Assembly: GCA_949825065.1 (NCBI GenBank)
Contig: OX463864.1
Span: 10,219,787 to 10,283,786 of the forward strand
Origin: Odontocerum albicorne
Lineage: Eukaryota > Arthropoda > Insecta > Trichoptera > Odontoceridae
Direction of reading: 5' to 3'
Length of the DNA stretch: 64,000 bases
The translations under genes were made by a program, and so were the position numbers. Below are positions 20,733-30,893 of this stretch, piece after piece (positions within the stretch are counted from its first letter, which is position 1; each line of letters opens with the position of its first letter). The notes beneath the pieces were generated by a model. It was not told the origin of the DNA, searched no databases, and saw only the letters and a list, made by a program, of their open reading frames with translations.

Positions 20733-21252
20733 GCCGAGGCCACACCAAAGTGCTTCGTTAGGTGCTAAGCTAGGTTTTACGTGACTCATATACTAGGTGA
20801 CTGCATGCATGGCCACACCAAAGTGCTACGCACAAATTCATTTGACAGTTGGGAACGGTTGAGTGAATACACGATGCCACTCTCAAAACTAACCAATTGT
20901 CATTACAACTACCATCTTTATTTACTTCCTGTGCAACTTCATTCCAAAGTGATTTTAGTACAGGTACATTTTTGTATAATTTGCTCGATGTGTTCCACAA
21001 CGGCTCCCTTTTATACACAGCTGTTATTAAAACTTCCACCATCTTATAAAATCACGGTGACACAATATAATTAACCAATACGTCTGTTCGCTAGGAGATT
21101 CACTCGGTGACTTATCGTCATGTAGTGTGGCGCAAAGCGTGCAGTGTGGCCATTGCAATAGTATGATGTGCGTTGGTTCGCTAGGATATGTCGCCTAACT
21201 CGCAGCGTAGCTCTAAGCATCAAGCGAGGCTCCTACCTGTATGGTCGAGGCC
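20733..21252. mobile_element. Harbinger-like (PIF) fragment, non-autonomous
   Basis: Ends GCCGAGGCCACACC and GGTCGAGGCC are imperfect inverses, with TTA adjoining each side (20729-20731 and 21253-21255). This fits the 3-bp TTA/TAA target preference of PIF/Harbinger elements. CCACACCAAAGTGCT occurs twice inside. It carries a MADF-like coding remnant. The same GCCGAGGCCACACCA end also occurs alone at about 8409-8423. Confidence 0.5.
20770..21042 (-). pseudogene. MADF-domain protein remnant
   Basis: Minus-strand residues 1-45 read VEVLITAVYKREPLWNTSSK and LYKNVPVLKSLWNEVAQEV, the LI-x2-V-x3-P-LW-x-Y-x(8)-W-x-EVA pattern of MADF (Adf-1-type, Myb/SANT-related) DNA-binding domains. Such proteins are the accessory protein of many animal Harbinger elements (known). 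The third helix region is lost; the remaining 45 residues look non-homologous. Confidence 0.6.
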
Positions 21253-21546
21253 TTAGGGTTTGACAGATATACCCGTTAATCGCTGGAATCTTATCACGGC
21301 ATACATTTTCAAGTCTACATATTTTCATGTCGGTGTGAACGCCAACTTCCTAGTGTAAATCAATCATTTGTCAATCAAAAATCAAGTCCTTGCCTTGTAA
21401 TTTTCGAAACGTAAATATTCACTAAAAGTTTAAATAAATTTCAGGATTACTTGAAAAAAAATACTACAGAAAACTACGGTTAATCCGATTTAGCATAATT
21501 GAGCCCCGGATAATCGACGTTCTACTGTATTTTCAATATACAAGTA

Positions 21547-21639
21547 CAGTACCCGGCGGTAAGTAATACACATCGGGCTTAAAAAAGAGACTGTCGGGCA
21601 TAATCGGCTAACTTCGGCATTGTAGAGCGTCGTTTTTTT
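21547..21639 (+). mobile_element. MITE G half element
   Basis: Only the left arm is present: CAGTACCCGGCGGTAAGTAA, GACTGTCGGGCATAATCGGC and TAGAGCGTCG, then an abrupt T run. The opposite arm is missing. Confidence 0.7.
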
Positions 21640-22129
21640 ACTGCTTAAAATAATGTGTTAATAATATAAGAGAAAACCGAAGAAAACTTAAGAAGAAATA
21701 AAATGTGGTGGCTGCGGTCATTATAATAGGTAATTACTCGCATCTGCATATGTCCAGAAAGCCAAATTTGGTAAGAAAACTGCAGAAAACTTACTAAGGA
21801 AAGACGAACTACCAAGAAACCATTGTAGACCTTCCGATATATGATAGTTAACCAATCGACTTTGGGAAAGTACTCCCAAAGTCGATAGGTTTACTATTGA
21901 TATCTTTCATATTGATATCTTCCATATCTCAGTAGATAAATTTAATTTTGAATTCACTGATAGACTTTGTAGACATAGCAGAGCCACTTCACTTGGAAGT
22001 ATGAATAATCATCGATTCTATTGATATTCTTTTTAGATATTTATTTATTTTTCTTACGTTACACATTTTATATGATGTCATTGGATAAAACCCGTGTTTG
22101 ATATAACATAAATAAAAATATCGTTTTGA
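21640..22129. other. Uncharacterised, no gene recognised
   Basis: Contains a short inverted pair GACTTTGGGAGTACT at about 21860-21890 (palindromic AAAGTACTCCCAAAG context). No coding or repeat family assigned. Confidence 0.35.
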
Positions 22130-23345
22130 TACTTGGCACCGATGAGCGTTGGATTGGAATATGACTAGTGTATATAATATGAAGGCTCTAGATATATATT
22201 AATCCAACAAACTATTCCTTTGAAACCATGGTTTAATATAATAAGAAAGAGCAATATAGAAGTGTCTGTCATGTGTCGTTTGCGGACGGACCACTGCGTG
22301 GTGGCTAGTCATCTTTACATATTGCGAGTGGGGTTTGGATAGTGAAACTATAGACCGAGAGTTCCTAAAGTTTTTTCGGGCGCAGACCTCTTTACCAAAA
22401 ACTTTTAAAACCGTCGACCGTCGTAGTCATTTACTTTTCTTACTCAAATAAATAAGTTTGTACAGTACTCGATATTAAGGACTTATATTTTATTTGATTA
22501 TTCGACGTTTTAATACACAATAAAATTATGTTTATAGCTAATTAAAAAAAAACCCAGTAGATTTTGCATAATTTTATTTTAAAATATATATTTTTTACTG
22601 GACGCTTAGCGTCCAGCACCGTGGTTGGCGGATTATTTTAGCACAGTAAAGCAAGTGTTAAATATTTCACTAGATATCAAACTTTTCATTTTAATCACTT
22701 GTAATTAAGGATTGAAAAAGATAAAAGGACTACGAATTATGCACTGCATTGTCTTGCGCAACATTTAATATTGAAATCTGCCCTGACGAAAATTAAAGCA
22801 AAAGATACGAGCAGTTTTTTTTAATTTTTGATATTTTTCAAATAAATATGTAAATTCAAAATAAGTACAAATATTCTTAATTGGGTACGAGTACCTATTG
22901 AAATCATAGATATTTTGAAGTAACAAACAAATAACAGTAGTAAGGGGGTCTATTTTTGCTGTCATCAACCCTCAATTTTTTAAATTGAAATTATCGACCC
23001 CTAGAAAAATCAAATCAACCCCAGGGGGTCGATATCGACCACTTTGGAAACTCTTGCTTATATGCCATGTATTTGTCGGTTGTGCTTTGCGAGATAGATT
23101 TCATTAACTAAATCCCGTATCTTTGCGGTGTCCAATGAATGTTGCGTTTCTTCTTTCTTCGTGGAACTTTTCCACTTTTAGATCGATTGTTATTTTTTTT
23201 AAGCTTATTCAGCTGAAACTTTAAATTGTCTAGAATTGATATTTTCCAAAAAAAAATATAGTTTCATTATATTGACTCATATATGGTTATTACATAATGA
23301 CTTGAATTTGATGATACAAATCATCCTAGTTGGGGTGGATTGGCA
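22130..23345 (+). pseudogene. LINE K copy 1, split by a hAT element
   Basis: The left piece (22130-22355) parallels LINE K at 62460-62700 (TTGAAACCATGGTTTAATAT, TCCGTCATGTGTCGTTTGCG-like, CACTGCGTGGTGGCTAGTCA). The right piece (23057-23345) resumes with GTCGGTTGTGCTTTGCGAG and the 3' UTR (TAGATCGATTGTTATTTTTT to ATCATCCTAGTTGGGGTGG). In LINE K these are contiguous, so the 701 bases between are an insertion. Encodes a decayed RNase H-distal and zinc-knuckle-like end. Confidence 0.7.
22356..23056. mobile_element. hAT-like non-autonomous element nested in LINE K
   Basis: Ends CGAGAGTTCCTAAAG and the inverse of CAAGAGTTTCCAAAG, typical of hAT termini. Flanked by CTATAGAC (22348-22355) and CTTATATG (23057-23064), which correspond to the same eight bases of uninterrupted LINE K; the right copy has drifted. 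No transposase frame. The partial copy at 17314-17439 belongs to the same family. Confidence 0.7.
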
Positions 23346-23689
23346 AAAAAAATATCGTTTTAAAATTTATAACATTATATTCATAAAATATTTTTCAAAT
23401 TGTTTTGAATATTTTAATTATTTTGTGTACATGGTTAAATCTGGTACATCTGTCAGGCTTATTGATATACATAAATTTTTGCCATCCAACCAGTTTATGT
23501 TGGATACATTCTTCTTTTTCTTAGCATTATTTCATCTATTTGGGATGGGATGGTTGGAACTTTTTTCTCCATCTCTCTCTCTCTTTTTCGACAGTTAATG
23601 GGGGGGATAGTTTGAGTTTTGTCATGTCCTTCACTCATGTTGAATACGTTCAACTATTTTAAATAAATAAATTTTAAATAAATAAATAC

Positions 23690-24065
23690 AGTTTTATTAA
23701 TAGCAATATAGTATGTATATTCCATAACCGCACATACTCGTAAATAAATAAATGAATATAAGTTTATTGATAGCAACATAGTATGTACATAGTATATTTA
23801 AGTACACTTCAAAAACATATAAATGGCAGAAAATAAATTTAAGAGAGAACCTGTCAAAAGGGCTGGGCTCATCTAATAACACCCCCCCGGTCAAGATACA
23901 CTCCACCAATATAGGGCGAGCCCAGCCATGGGGACACCAGATGTTTTTCAGCCAACACCCTTGCACATCTATCAAAGATAAACTGCAAAAAATACATTTA
24001 CGAGAGAAGCTACCAAAAGGTCCTGGGCTCATCTCATAATATTCCCCCGGCCGATATACTATTAT
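23690..24065 (-). repeat. LINE-type 3' UTR family V, two copies in tandem
   Basis: Two tail segments (inverse of GCTATCAATAAACTTATATT) at about 23695 and 23755. Two copies of the GCTGGGCTCATCTAATAACA to AGATGTTTTTCAGCC segment follow at 23865-23960 and 24025-24095. A polyA-like AATAAA-rich end suggests a LINE 3' UTR. The minus-strand frame over it has no known domain. Confidence 0.55.
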
Positions 24066-24302
24066 AGGGCGAGTTCAGATGTTTTTCAGCCCACGCCTTT
24101 GTACATGTACATGTAAATGAAAAAAAAATGAAAATTAATAAAAGGTAGATTTTTTTTAAAAATATACCTTCAAATATCACCTCAGATGTCAGCAAAAAAA
24201 GACAAAACCCTACAAATTTTATCAAAATAAAATCCCAAATGGAAAATGATGTTTACACATACAGACCACAATACAAAAGATGAAAATTACAAAGCAGTAA
24301 TA

Positions 24303-25234
24303 CTATGCGTATCCAGAAAGTAAGTGTACTGAGGCTCTCACGACCGGATGGATTTTATTTTCGACATGTTGGCTACACTTCCGTGTAACCTGACCCTTCC
24401 CCTCCGCAACGAGACCGGTTCGAGGTCAGTACGTTGAGAAGTGTCGACGCGACAACACATTTCGTGAAAAATGTCAATCCAATCTTCCGCCAAGTGCGAA
24501 ATACGCGGCGTAATCCGTTATCTCGTTTGGAAGGGAAAACCTCCGGTTGAGGTTTATAATGAGGTGAAAACTGCATATGGTGATAAAGCTATGAATCGTA
24601 CGAGTGTGTACAAGTGGTGTCGCGAGTTTAAAAACGGTCGTACGTCTGTGCATGATGATCAGAGGAGCGGAAGGCCTTCAATTGTGACTGACGAAATTGT
24701 TTTGGGACTGTCAAGGCATAATTTTAATTGAATATATGCCTCAAGGGGAGACCATCAACTCTGCAAGATACTGTGAGACCCTAAAAAAATTGCGGAGGGC
24801 GATTCAGAACAAGAGGAGAGGCATGCTGACAAAGGGAGTCTGCCTGCTGCACGACAATGCCAGACCACAAACGGCCAACGCCACGAAGGAACTGCTCGCC
24901 TCGTTTAAACCATCCCGCGCATTCCCCTGACCTAGCACCTTCAGATTACTATCTTTTTACCTCACTGAAGCTGCAGATGGGCGGAAAAAGGTTTTCAACC
25001 GACGAGGAGCTAAAGGAGGAGGTGAAGATGTGGATGGAGGGGTTGGCGGGAAACTACTTCGAGGAAGGCATCAAAAAGTTGATACCCCGCTTCACCACCT
25101 GCATTGAGAGGAATGGCGACTATGTCGAAAAATAGCTTATATATGTACTACGGTAACCACGTAATTTTTTTGTTTAAATAAAAAAAATTGTAACCTACAA
25201 AAATTCAGTACACTTACTTTCTGGATATGCCTCG
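24303..25234 (+). mobile_element. Deleted mariner element 2
   Basis: 932 bases between ends sharing TATCCAGAAAGTAAGTGTAC, with TA at 24301-24302 and 25235-25236. The outermost bases differ: CTATGCG on the left, while the right end read inward is CGAGGCA. It retains both ends of a transposase gene with the middle deleted. Its right terminus next to the target reads CTCG-TA, relevant to the TACGAGTA scars in this window. Confidence 0.85.
24471..25135 (+). pseudogene. mariner transposase 2, internal deletion and frameshifts
   Basis: N-terminal part (24471-24715): AKCEIRGVIRYLVWKGKPPV, KTAYGDKAMNRTSVYKWCRE and DDQRSGRPSIVTDEI, the first HTH region. It then jumps to the middle of the catalytic domain (INSARYCETLKKLRRAIQNK, LLHDNARPQTANATKEL), a frameshift at about 24915, then HSPDLAPSDYYLFTSLKLQM and a stop at 25133. 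The second HTH and first catalytic Asp are gone; the second and third Asp remain. Not functional. Confidence 0.85.
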
Positions 25235-25299
25235 TATAACAATTAATGACAAAATTTCAATCCATGACAGATTTTCCAAAAAAAATTTCAAGAAAGTTT

Positions 25300-25356
25300 G
25301 GCGCTCTCTTCTGTGCCTACCCCGATAAGGATATGGTGTGATGGTATGTATGTATG
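25300..25356 (+). repeat. LINE L extreme 3' end
   Basis: GCCTACCCCGATAAGGATAT then GTGATGGTATGTATG, the terminal block of LINE L. Confidence 0.5.
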
Positions 25357-25439
25357 TAAATCTAATTCGAAATTCAGACATGTGATCATATTTACAATAG
25401 ATTAAATTTGAATATTCTTTCAAATTGCTTCAATACTAG

Positions 25440-25960
25440 TTCAATAATAATATTTTGTTTTGAAGGTTTCTGTCGCCTTAGTTGTTTCGATACATTAAAA
25501 CGTTAGAAACAACATAACATAATAAATTCAACTTTTATGTTGGCGAAAGAAAGTTTTCAATTACTTCGCATAACCTAGAAACAAAATAGTGAAAGGCATA
25601 CAAAAGGGAAACTAGATTCCGCCATCTTAATAAGCATGAGTGCATCTCATTCTGCCCAATGCAATAAAATGCATAGATGCAATTTGTTATAACTCTGTCT
25701 CTCTTTCGTTGCAGACATTGAGAGTAGTGCAAAGTGATTGAAGGCTATGGAAGTATCATGGGAAGCAAACTATGGTACGAGTATACCAAGTGAAATAACA
25801 CTCTTCAAAATATGGGTCGTACGAATTATTTTTATTTTTCATACCTCGCGACTTGTAAATTAATCAAGACTTGAATTAAATATTAATTACAATATAGAAA
25901 TGAGAATATTTTGATTAACATAATGCTTCTTTATGTTAATGGATGTAGCACATCTGATTG
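25440..25960. other. Uncharacterised, no gene recognised
   Basis: AT-rich with short frames only. Contains one TACGAGTA at 25776. Confidence 0.35.
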
Positions 25961-25964
25961 AGTC

Positions 25965-26240
25965 ATGTATCGGACGTATGCGTCATCCAAGAAAATATGA
26001 TTTATGTATCTAATCTTGTTTCTATGATATGTTTGAATGTACTTGCTGTGTACCTATTGTAATGAAATGTTCCTTATGCGTGGCCTTCGCAATAGTTACC
26101 ATCAAAAGTCGATCGGCCCATGCAAGCGAAAAATGCGCGAGAAACATAATATCCAGCAAGCCATAATGGTTTAGGGACTTGTGTTTCGCATAGAAGGATG
26201 AGGTTGTTTTAATGAAAGTCGTCGAGATCGAGATAAGCAA
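25965..26240 (-). repeat. Repeat family H copy 2
   Basis: Inverted relative to 5130-5455: begins with the inverse of GACGCATACGTCCGATACAT, then the inverse of ACGCATAAGGAACATTTCAT and of GCTTGCATGGGCCGATCG. Extra bases (about 12) between the last two blocks compared with copy 1. Confidence 0.55.
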
Positions 26241-26279
26241 AGAGAGAAAGTTTATGTTTATTGAAAGCGTATGTATTTA

Positions 26280-26640
26280 TAATGTATAGAACGGCGCAGA
26301 ACATGTCACCGTCTCGCTTCGCCGGACACATGGTTATTGTCACGCGTTCCATATACATTTCATACTACGGTCTGTAGGAGAGGCAAGAGATATGTCGGCA
26401 TCTCGCTCTCGCTGTTCGCTACTAGTGAGTTCAATGACCGCGCGGCGACCTTCGTCCAGTGCTGTCTCGCATTCCTTGCAAAGCGAGTTCAATGACCGAG
26501 CGGCCAAAGATCGCCTCAGTGGGTTCAGTGACCTCACGCACGGTCGCTACAACGGCATACACGGGCGAATATTAGAGCTTACGATGTGCGAATACACGGG
26601 CGAATATTAGAGCTTACGATGTGCGATTGGCTACACATAA
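26280..26640. other. GC-rich patch with internal repeats, unidentified
   Basis: Markedly GC-richer than the flanks. GAGTTCAATGACCG occurs twice with a third variant GGTTCAGTGACC, and a 36-base direct duplication (ACACGGGCGAATATTAGAGC onward) lies at 26557-26628. Open frames exist on both strands but show no domain. It could be an LTR-like or SINE-like element, or the edge of an unrecognised gene. Confidence 0.35.
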
Positions 26641-27349
26641 CGAACGTAAAACGTTATAAATATATTCTCAGTTTCTGGAACGTCTACTGTGTTTTTACTT
26701 ACGACCAACTCCCACCTGCTAAAGAGGAATCTCTTCGCCCTGCTACTTTTCACTGGAAAAGCATAAAATACTGAGCGGCAGCTATCCACCTATTTTACAA
26801 TATTTGTACCGGTGCTGTACAAGCCAGGAAGATCGTTCTAAAATCGAGCAGAGTGAACCGTCAAAGATGGTGTGTAATACGTTCAAATGACTTTGCCGTC
26901 ACCTGATAGAGGGACAGTTCATACACAGAAAGAAAAAAACGATTTTAAATAAATATTTAAATGAAATAAATATTGGTTTATTGATGGCAACAATTATTCG
27001 TAGATCTTTCCTAAAGCTTAAGGAGTAATATTGAAGTACATCTATTAAAGAATGTGGAATACAGCCATGGGATAGATCAATACTCTTTTTGCAATAAATA
27101 TGTCATATAAATCTTTTACAGCGTTAACAAATAATAATAAAGTTTGCAAAACACTGACGAGTAAATATGCAAAGTAGCATTCGCACACAATATGACATTG
27201 CTGAAACAACGAACCAATATGGCGTGATATTTACGTTACTTTCAGTGATTTTCACATAAATTATTAAGTGCTTATTCATATTTACTCTCTTTGGGAAATT
27301 TATAAAAGTTCTCACAATTTAAGGATAAGTAATAGATTACGACGCGAAA

Positions 27350-27800
27350 ATTAATTTATTTAACTCCAGGCCCAAACGAATACTACGAACCACCCTACAC
27401 CCCCCAATCCGCAACGGTAGGCGCAACGATTGTTCAAAGACTTGATTTGTCTCTTCTGTATGCGCACTTTTTTCGGTTTCGGAGATTGTTGACTCTTCCA
27501 TTCCGAGCTCTGGCACTTTGTAAGTGGTTCATTCTGAAAGCACTATGTTTAATTACCTGTTACAATGTTTGACGTGAAGTCTGGATCCATACCAGCCGCT
27601 CTTTTTATGTCTTTACAGTGCTCCACTCTGCTAATTTTGTGATCGTCAGTCAGTACAGACCTTTTGTTTGTCCAAATTTTCCAACCAAGTTTTTCTCCAA
27701 ACAACCCCAAATATAAAAAAAAATCCCACGTCCGTTTCATAAGTCCGATTAAAGAGTAAGGTATCCCAAAGTCGGACTGATACTCCGAAAACAAACTATC
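27350..27800 (-). pseudogene. mariner-type transposase middle fragment
   Basis: Minus strand reads LTDDHKISRVEHCKDIKRAA then SNIVTGNETWCFQNEPLTK and QSSEWKSQQSPKPKKVRIQK, with a stop between GN and ETW in the longest frame. This is the region from the WVPRxLT-x-DHK signature through the first catalytic motif (VTGDETW in intact relatives). Here the catalytic Asp is Asn. No TIRs found nearby. A third mariner lineage distinct from those at 17.4 and 24.3 kb. Confidence 0.7.
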
Positions 27801-27949
27801 AACTAGTAAAGATAAGATTGGACAAAAAATCCTTTTTTTTTTTAAAAAAGTAACCGATTTTCGGTTATTTGGAAATTGTCCAAATAACTGGTTATCTGGT
27901 TTTAATTTAAATCGATTTGGATGCCCTTATTATGATAGGACTTTAGACG

Positions 27950-28070
27950 TTGTTAGTCCTGTGGCGTGGAATGGTCTGCCCCTAAGTATAGAGATGCGCC
28001 ATTACTGCATATTCGTTTACAATTACAGAGTTATCCCAGAAGGAGTTGAAAGAGGCATATATTGTGTAAT
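27950..28070 (+). pseudogene. LINE C-terminal fragment
   Basis: Encodes VVSPVAWNGLPLSIEM, then YRVIPEGVERG. AWNxLP near the end of a reading frame is typical of Jockey/CR1-type RT C-termini; VIPEGVE resembles the 5' part of the LINE B insertion (1253-1275). Weakly supported. Confidence 0.4.
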
Positions 28071-28556
28071 AATTGTGCGAAGAAAAGCTAAGATTGTTTA
28101 GGCGAAAATTGGCTAGAAATCTAGACACGTATAGATCCGTGGAAAAGAAGTTAAAATCTTAAAGAAATTAACAAAAAGTCATAACCGAAATTATCGCTTG
28201 AAACTCAATCAATATAAATTAACATTTTTTTTAAATATGTTACGGTTCAGTTCAGTGCCACCGTGTCAGTTAAATTATTTCGACATATGATTATTATCAA
28301 TGACACATAAAACTGGTGGATTTCGACATATTTTGTTTTCGGCATACATTTATACCTGACCTCGGTTGTAATGAAATCAGAGTTACATAACTTCAGAACC
28401 TTACGTCTATTTCCGTAAGGAAGGAAGTTTACTTTGAACCAATTAACATAAGTGTTTTTTAACATACGAGTATATTGTTACTCTGTTTTAAGATTTTATT
28501 GGAACATTTTTGAAATAATTTATTTATCATAGTATAAATAAGCCAAAACACATACG

Positions 28557-28643
28557 ATGGCTGTCGCCAAAGAAAGAATACGAGAATTGAATTTTGAATA
28601 CAAGAGAGCGAGAGAGGAATACTTGGATTCTCTCCGAAAGTAA
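28557..28643 (+). other. Short ORF carried by Helitron T (28 codons)
   Basis: ATG to TAA, encoding MAVAKERIRELNFEYKRARE and then EYLDSLRK: basic/acidic and likely helical. The inverted copy at 54873-54959 has the same length with A2V and A4T changes and about two synonymous changes. Too little data to claim selection; it may be a captured piece of a longer gene. No homologue recognised. Confidence 0.3.
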
Positions 28644-28735
28644 TTAAAAATTTGAATCTTGGTGGGTCCGTGATACTGAACGGATTTAAAATACCTAGCT
28701 AACAATTTTTGAACCGGTGTAAAAGGGGGCGATGT

Positions 28736-28871
<136 letters not shown>

Positions 28872-29071
28872 NNNNNNNNNNNNNNNNNNNNNNNNNNNNN
28901 NNNNNNNNNNNNNNNNNNNNNNNNNNNNNNNNNNNNNNNNNNNNNNNNNNNNNNNNNNNNNNNNNNNNNNNNNNNNNNNNNNNNNNNNNNNNNNNNNNNN
29001 NNNNNNNNNNNNNNNNNNNNNNNNNNNNNNNNNNNNNNNNNNNNNNNNNNNNNNNNNNNNNNNNNNNNNNN
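28872..29071. other. Assembly gap, 200 N
   Basis: Exactly 200 N, probably a placeholder of arbitrary size. Open frames drawn across it are meaningless. Confidence 1.
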
Positions 29072-29329
29072 ATCTCGGTGGGTCCGTGATACTGAACGGA
29101 TTTGAAATACCTAACTAACAATTTTAGAATCGGGGTAAAAGGGGACGATGTATAAATGATATATATATATATACGAGTATATAAACAAATTTTACATTTA
29201 TAAATGTATATTTTCATAAATGTAGAATTTGTTTTACTTCCGCGAATATTTCACGGGTTGCAACTAGTATATGATATTTATCAACACAGCATGCCTTTTT
29301 TGAGAAGGAAAAGAGGAAAGATATACATC

Positions 29330-29790
29330 GTTGTTGCTGGGCCACATAGTCGGCATGCCCTCGCCATTCCAACGTCAATTCAGTTGTAATGCGAAACTGT
29401 ACCGTGGGGTACAGTACCCGTCGGTAAGTAATACACATCGGGCTTAAGAACTGTCGGCCATAATCGGCTAACTTCGGCTTTGTAGAGCGTCGTCTCTGTC
29501 ATTCGTACAAGTGTTCCGTCGCGATTTGTCAGTCGTTGTCAAGCGTTCTAGGGTCGCATCGTGCGACAGAGACGACGCTCTACAAAGCCGAAGTTAGCCG
29601 ATTATGGCCGACACCCTTTCTTAAGCCCGGTGTGTATTGCCTACCGCCGGGTACTGTAAATTGTTTTTTAAGTAAGTAAACCGTTGTACACCAGCAAACA
29701 CACTGGCAACACCGCTGTACAGGATTCGATGATACACTTGAAGTGAGATCCGATGGCACACTTGATCGGAGCACACCAGCATGTTTTTTT
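29330..29790 (+). repeat. Repeat family F copy, split by MITE G
   Basis: The left piece (29330-29411) has CATTCCAACGTCAATTCAGT; the right piece (29657-29790) has GTACACCAGCAAACACACTG and ACACCGCTGTACAGGATTCG. In the copy at 12345-12545 the two are closer, without the MITE. Confidence 0.6.
29412..29656. mobile_element. Foldback MITE G, copy 3, full length
   Basis: CAGTACCCGTCGGTAAGTAA and the inverse end, flanked by TA on both sides (29410-29411 and 29657-29658). The arms include CGGCCATAATCGGCTAACTT and GTAGAGCGTCGTCTCTGTC, separated by a roughly 55-base centre. Inserted in repeat F. No coding frame. Confidence 0.8.
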
Positions 29791-29799
29791 CTTCTCTTT

Positions 29800-30140
29800 T
29801 TGGTAATAATAAATATGGCCGAAGTTATAGGTATCCTTATATCCCCGAATAATGATGACCTCCGTTGCCTGGTGGTAAGACGCTAGTCTGCTGATCCGGA
29901 GGTTGCGGGTACGATCCTCGATGGAACTCAATTTTATTTTAAATGGGATTCCAGTCTGGTTTTCACTTAGGGCACATTAAAACATCTTTCTGGTTGGTTG
30001 GAAGAGATTGCCACATGACAATAAACTCGCCAGGTTAAATATAAATAAATAATAGGCGGAAAGAATACCTGTGTCATTCGAGGTGAGAAGCACAGCGCGG
30101 GGTTCAAACCGCCAACCGTTACACTCTTTATCCAAACGCA
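29800..30140 (-). mobile_element. SINE E split by SINE C
   Basis: The 3' block (inverse of GGATACCTATAACTTCGGCC) lies at 29815-29843 and the head/B-box part (GCGCGGGGTTCAAACCGCC on the plus strand) at 30090-30115. SINE C lies between, with AATAAT-like sequence on both sides as a possible duplication. Confidence 0.6.
29851..30048 (+). mobile_element. SINE C copy 4
   Basis: Head GACCTCCGTTGCCTGGTGGT with B box GGTTGCGGGTACGATCC, body GGGATTCCAGTCTGGTTTTC, tail TTTCTGGTTGGTTGGAAGAG and the GCCACATGACAATAA hairpin, ending TAAATAAATAA. Confidence 0.8.
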
Positions 30141-30191
30141 AAGTAATTGCAAGTTAACTTTTATTTTTTTGTATAATTCTTTTGTGTACAT

Positions 30192-30347
30192 CAGTAGTTC
30201 CCAAACTTTTTCGATTTACGGTGCCCAAAGAGTAAGTGGATTTTTCAAAACGCCCCAAGTCAGAGCATACCTAATAGTTGCAGTTATGTTGCTGAGTCTA
30301 GGTAGGTTATCAAGATGTTTCCGCGACGTACACTTTGGGAATCACTG
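30192..30347. mobile_element. hAT MITE, 156 bp, with perfect 8-bp TSD
   Basis: Termini CAGTAGTTCCCAAACTTTTT and ...ACTTTGGGAATCACTG. The target duplication GTGTACAT is exact at 30184-30191 and 30348-30355. Length, ends and 8-bp duplication fit hAT. No coding capacity. Confidence 0.9.
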
Positions 30348-30424
30348 GTGTACATACCTCTTTATAAATTGTACGTCTGGCTGGTTTATTGCTATACAGC
30401 AATTTCTTCCAACCAACTAGCTTA

Positions 30425-30750
30425 TCTTACATACACACTATCATGCCATTTTGTTGTTGTAGTAGACAGAAAGAACAGAGGGCCAGACTTTCATATCTCG
30501 ACATAAATCCTTCGCCTTTTCTACATCGCTATATTATCTTATAGAATAAACTTTTTACGTTTCTTTATTTCAGCATATTATTCACTTGATCCAACCATAC
30601 TAGTATTTCTTCATTCATTCGTTCTAAATGCCCAAACCATCTCAAAGTACTATTTTCATATTATTTAATACATTAGCTTTAAGATCACATTCATCCCTAA
30701 TCCCTTCATTCCGTATTCTGTCACACATCCATGTATTCTTCTCAGTGTAC
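30425..30750 (-). repeat. LINE L fragment
   Basis: Inverted L 3' end (CTATCATGCCATTTTGTTG, CTTTCATATCTCGACATAAA) through TTCACTTGATCCAACCATAC, CCCAAACCATCTCAAAGTAC and TCATCCCTAATCCCTTCATT, joining LINE B tail at 30747. Confidence 0.65.
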
Positions 30751-30830
30751 GCGTTTGGTTGGAAGAGATTGCCGCCTGGAAATAAACTTGACAGATTATA
30801 TTTGCAATAAAGTGTTAAATAAATAGCTTC
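30747..30830 (+). mobile_element. LINE B tail only, severe 5' truncation
   Basis: GGTTGGAAGAGATTGCCGCC, then TATATTTGCAATAAAGTGTT and AAATAAAT. Only the last 80 bases of LINE B, including the stem-loop. Confidence 0.65.
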
Positions 30831-30893
30831 CTTTTAGCTGCTCTATTTTTTAGCACGTGATCTTAACTATCTGGTGGCCCTTAAAGACTTGTA

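Noticed and set aside
26650..26680. Core promoter: TATAAATA followed by TCAGTT
   Set aside because: The spacing is only about 16 bases, too short for a TATA-initiator pair, and no gene follows.
29851..29925. Functional tRNA genes at the SINE heads (also 10083, 11890, 43650, 59480, 16900)
   Set aside because: A and B boxes are tRNA-like, but sequence continues into SINE bodies, acceptor-stem pairing is poor, and many copies are decayed.
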